A stretch of DNA of 24,616 nt from CAZUDI01 sp964618975 (GTDB taxonomy: Bacteria > Desulfobacterota > Desulfomonilia > UBA1062). Location of the stretch: positions 1 to 24,616 of the forward strand of contig CAZUDI010000056.1 of the NCBI GenBank assembly GCA_964618975.1, given 5' to 3'. The position numbers and the translations under genes are program-made. Position 1 is the first letter of the stretch. Each line of letters starts with the position of its first letter. Of this stretch, positions 23,082-24,616 are shown in pieces. The notes beneath the pieces are model-generated. The model was given only the letters and a program-made list of their open reading frames with translations. It was not told the DNA's origin and searched no databases.

Positions 23082-24152
23082 TCATGGGTTGGTAAACAGA
23101 CAGACGGCGGACCCGACCAGCCGTCCCACCCGGGATCTCCTGACGAACACGTGCCGCAGCGAGATCTCGTGGTCGTTAGCCCAGCGGAGCTTCCAGCTGT
23201 CGTCACGGCCGATGTCCATGTCCACCACCTTTACCCCCCGCTCACAGAGCTGCTGCAGGGCGGCATAGATCACGGCCGCCCCCGGCGAGAGGCTCTCGGC
23301 GGTGGGATCGTAGCCCGTCACATAGAACCAGGCCCGCTCACCCTGATAGAAGAGCAGCATAAAGGCCAGGAACTGTTCGCCCTGCTGCGCCCAGACAACA
23401 TCGCCCCGGGAAGACTCGAGCATCTCGGGTATGATGATCCGGAAAAACTGTTGGTTATGCCCGATAATCGGCCGTCCCCTCTTGGCCTGCCACGATCCGG
23501 ACTCGATCCTGACCAGCCTCTCGACCACATCCGCATGCGTTTCCAGCTCCGACTCGTTGATGATCCGGATCCCGGCTTCCCGGAAGGCGAGATCTTTACG
23601 TCTATAGATCTTGCGGAAATTGCGCGAGCTGTTGCGCAGGAAGCCTTCCCAGTCGCCATCGATCCGGATCAGGGGGGCCTGGCCGAGCATTGAGGTCACC
23701 ACCTTGGTCTCCCGGAACAGGCGCAACCCGCAGGAAAACAAGAGGTCCTGCATCTGCGACTCGTAGCGCACCCCCCACAGGGAGAGCGCGTCCCACGACC
23801 CGACGGAATCGAGGAGGGTATCGAAGATCACGGGGGCCGCCTCTTTCTCCAGTCCGGGCTCCATGATAAAACTGACCTGTTCCGTACCCCAGAGGTTTTT
23901 CTTGCCCAGCATCTGCAGAAGCCTGATGCCGCAGCGCCTTGTCAGGTAGCAGGGGGCCACCGCCACAAGCCGACCCCCGTCACGCACCAGGACGACACGG
24001 AGATCCGTCTTGTCCGCAAAGCTCTTTGTCCAGGCCATGATCCAGTCGAAGGAGGAAAAGAGGCTCGCATCGGCCGCCTTAAGGTTCAGCCGGTCCCACT
24101 CCTCCTGCAAGGGACCAAGCCTGTCCCGATCGTGTATCACCTCAACATCCAT
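23082..24152 (-). CDS. CelD/BcsL-type GNAT acyltransferase, array copy 1, 356 aa
   Basis: First of the four tandem paralogs in transcription order. Seen: MDVEVIHDRDRLGPLQEEWD, SLFSSFDWIMAWTKSF, LVAVAPCYLTRRCGIRLLQMLG, LSLWGVRYES, the basic helix NSSRNFRKIYRRKDLA, SWQAKRGRPIIGHNQQFF, LAFMLLFYQGERAWFYVTGYD, and ISLRHVFVRRSRVGRLVG near the end. The ATG at 24152 follows GGGGGAGGAAGGAAAGGC, the best ribosome-binding site of the array. The 179 bases upstream to the LbH stop contain a sequence (TGTTTTTATATTGCA, minus strand) that keeps only half of the sigma-54 consensus, so no promoter is called. Confidence 0.9.
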   Translation of the reverse strand: MDVEVIHDRDRLGPLQEEWDRLNLKAADASLFSSFDWIMAWTKSFADKTDLRVVLVRDGGRLVAVAPCYLTRRCGIRLLQMLGKKNLWGTEQVSFIMEPGLEKEAAPVIFDTLLDSVGSWDALSLWGVRYESQMQDLLFSCGLRLFRETKVVTSMLGQAPLIRIDGDWEGFLRNSSRNFRKIYRRKDLAFREAGIRIINESELETHADVVERLVRIESGSWQAKRGRPIIGHNQQFFRIIIPEMLESSRGDVVWAQQGEQFLAFMLLFYQGERAWFYVTGYDPTAESLSPGAAVIYAALQQLCERGVKVVDMDIGRDDSWKLRWANDHEISLRHVFVRRSRVGRLVGSAVCLFTNP

Positions 24153-24279
24153 GCCTTTCCTTCCTCCCCCTGACCGGCTGCAGCGGGGGCAAAACGTTCA
24201 GAGAGGTGTGCCCCACGGCCCGGGATCCCCTGATACGTGTCATGAACATCCCCCTTTCATGGAAACAAGCAGGCACCCC

Positions 24280-24292
24280 TTCACCGCAGAGG
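24280..24292. repeat. 13-base match to the dispersed repeat at 2161
   Basis: TTCACCGCAGAGG is identical to the first 13 bases of the element at 2161-2192 and has the same orientation. Only this piece is present. It sits in the gap between the partial LbH gene and the first GNAT paralog. Confidence 0.25.
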
Positions 24293-24331
24293 GGAATAAA
24301 CCCCGGCCCTGTTGCAATATAAAAACAGGCT

Positions 24332-24616
24332 TCATGCCGAACACTCTCGTTTTCTGAACTTTTTGATCACCGCCGGGTTCCCGACCGCGACCGCATAGTC
24401 AGGAACGTCCCTGGCGACAACGGCGCCGGCCCCGATGATGGCATGTCGGCCAACCCTCACCCCCGGTAGAATGATGACACGGTCTCCCAGCCAGGCATAA
24501 TCATCGATAAGGACATCCTTACCCTCGAATCCGTCGAAGCCTTCCTCCAGATACCTGTGGTTCTGGGCAATGATCGTGCAGTAGTTACCCATCATCACGT
24601 GCCTGCCGATGGTGAT
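24332..24616 (-). CDS. LbH acyltransferase, C-terminal 94 residues (cut by window edge)
   Basis: The 3' part of another hexapeptide acyltransferase; the frame is open through the right window edge, so the start lies outside. Visible: ITIGRHVMMGNYCTIIAQNH (repeats, then the likely catalytic His in AQNHRY), WLGDRVIILPGVRVGRHAIIGAGAVVARDV split over two turns, and VAVGNPAVIKKF at the end. It resembles serine/maltose/CatB-like O-acetyltransferases of capsule clusters. It probably acts on a sugar of the same glycan as the downstream GNAT genes, which follow after 179 bases. Confidence 0.9.
   Translation of the reverse strand: MTIGRHVMMGNYCTIIAQNHRYLEEGFDGFEGKDVLIDDYAWLGDRVIILPGVRVGRHAIIGAGAVVARDVPDYAVAVGNPAVIKKFRKRECSA

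Noticed and set aside
24310..24326. Possible sigma-54 promoter before GNAT copy 1
   Set aside because: The TTGCA part is present, but the distal GG element is not (CTG instead of TGG).
1..24616. CRISPR arrays, tRNA/rRNA genes, insertion sequences
   Set aside because: No regularly spaced repeats, cloverleaf sequences, rRNA-like stretches, transposase frames or paired terminal inverted repeats were found.

Overview
The window is one strand of a large exopolysaccharide / cell-surface glycan cluster. Every supported gene (about 18) lies on the minus strand, so transcription runs from the right end to the left end. The content points to a Gram-negative bacterium. It has a Wzx flippase and a Wzy/O-antigen-ligase-type protein, an exosortase with EpsI, and a FemAB protein of the exosortase-associated kind. 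It also has a lipoprotein, a large secreted protein, and a very good sigma-54 promoter. I would guess a Desulfuromonadota/Nitrospirota-like or related environmental bacterium, but the sequence alone does not fix the taxon.

Right block (about 5.85-24.6 kb, visibly GC-rich). In transcription order it holds the end of a left-handed beta-helix (LbH) acyltransferase cut by the window edge. Four tandem paralogous CelD/BcsL-type GNAT-fold acyltransferases follow (24152 down to 19437), then a second LbH acyltransferase, a GT4 glycosyltransferase, Wzx, and a Wzy/WaaL-like polymerase or ligase. Next come a possible small ORF, a PaaK/CapK-like adenylate-forming ligase and an overlapping GNAT. After these a sigma-54 promoter drives a 1029-residue secreted beta-propeller/FN3 protein that ends in a perfect palindromic terminator. 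Beyond the terminator lie a lipoprotein SGNH-like hydrolase with its own promoter region and the exosortase-associated FemAB gene.

Left block (1 to about 5.85 kb, visibly AT-richer). It holds a DegT/DnrJ aminotransferase, a membrane GT2 glycosyltransferase and an exosortase (4-bp-type overlaps or very short gaps), then EpsI and two LbH acyltransferases. The junction (5542-5846) carries a composite relic. Its C-terminus repeats the C-terminus of the neighbouring FemAB gene, and its middle resembles the N-terminus of the neighbouring aminotransferase. This suggests that the left block was joined by recombination at the 3' end of femAB.

Taken together, the genes would activate acids, build an amino sugar, add sugars, and decorate the product heavily with acyl or aminoacyl groups. 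At least six GNAT/FemAB-fold and four LbH transferases are present, plus one candidate esterase. The glycan would then be flipped and polymerised or ligated, with export tied to an exosortase system. The most unusual part is the concentration of acylation enzymes, especially the four-gene tandem array and the ligase/GNAT pair. No tRNA, rRNA, CRISPR array or insertion sequence was seen.
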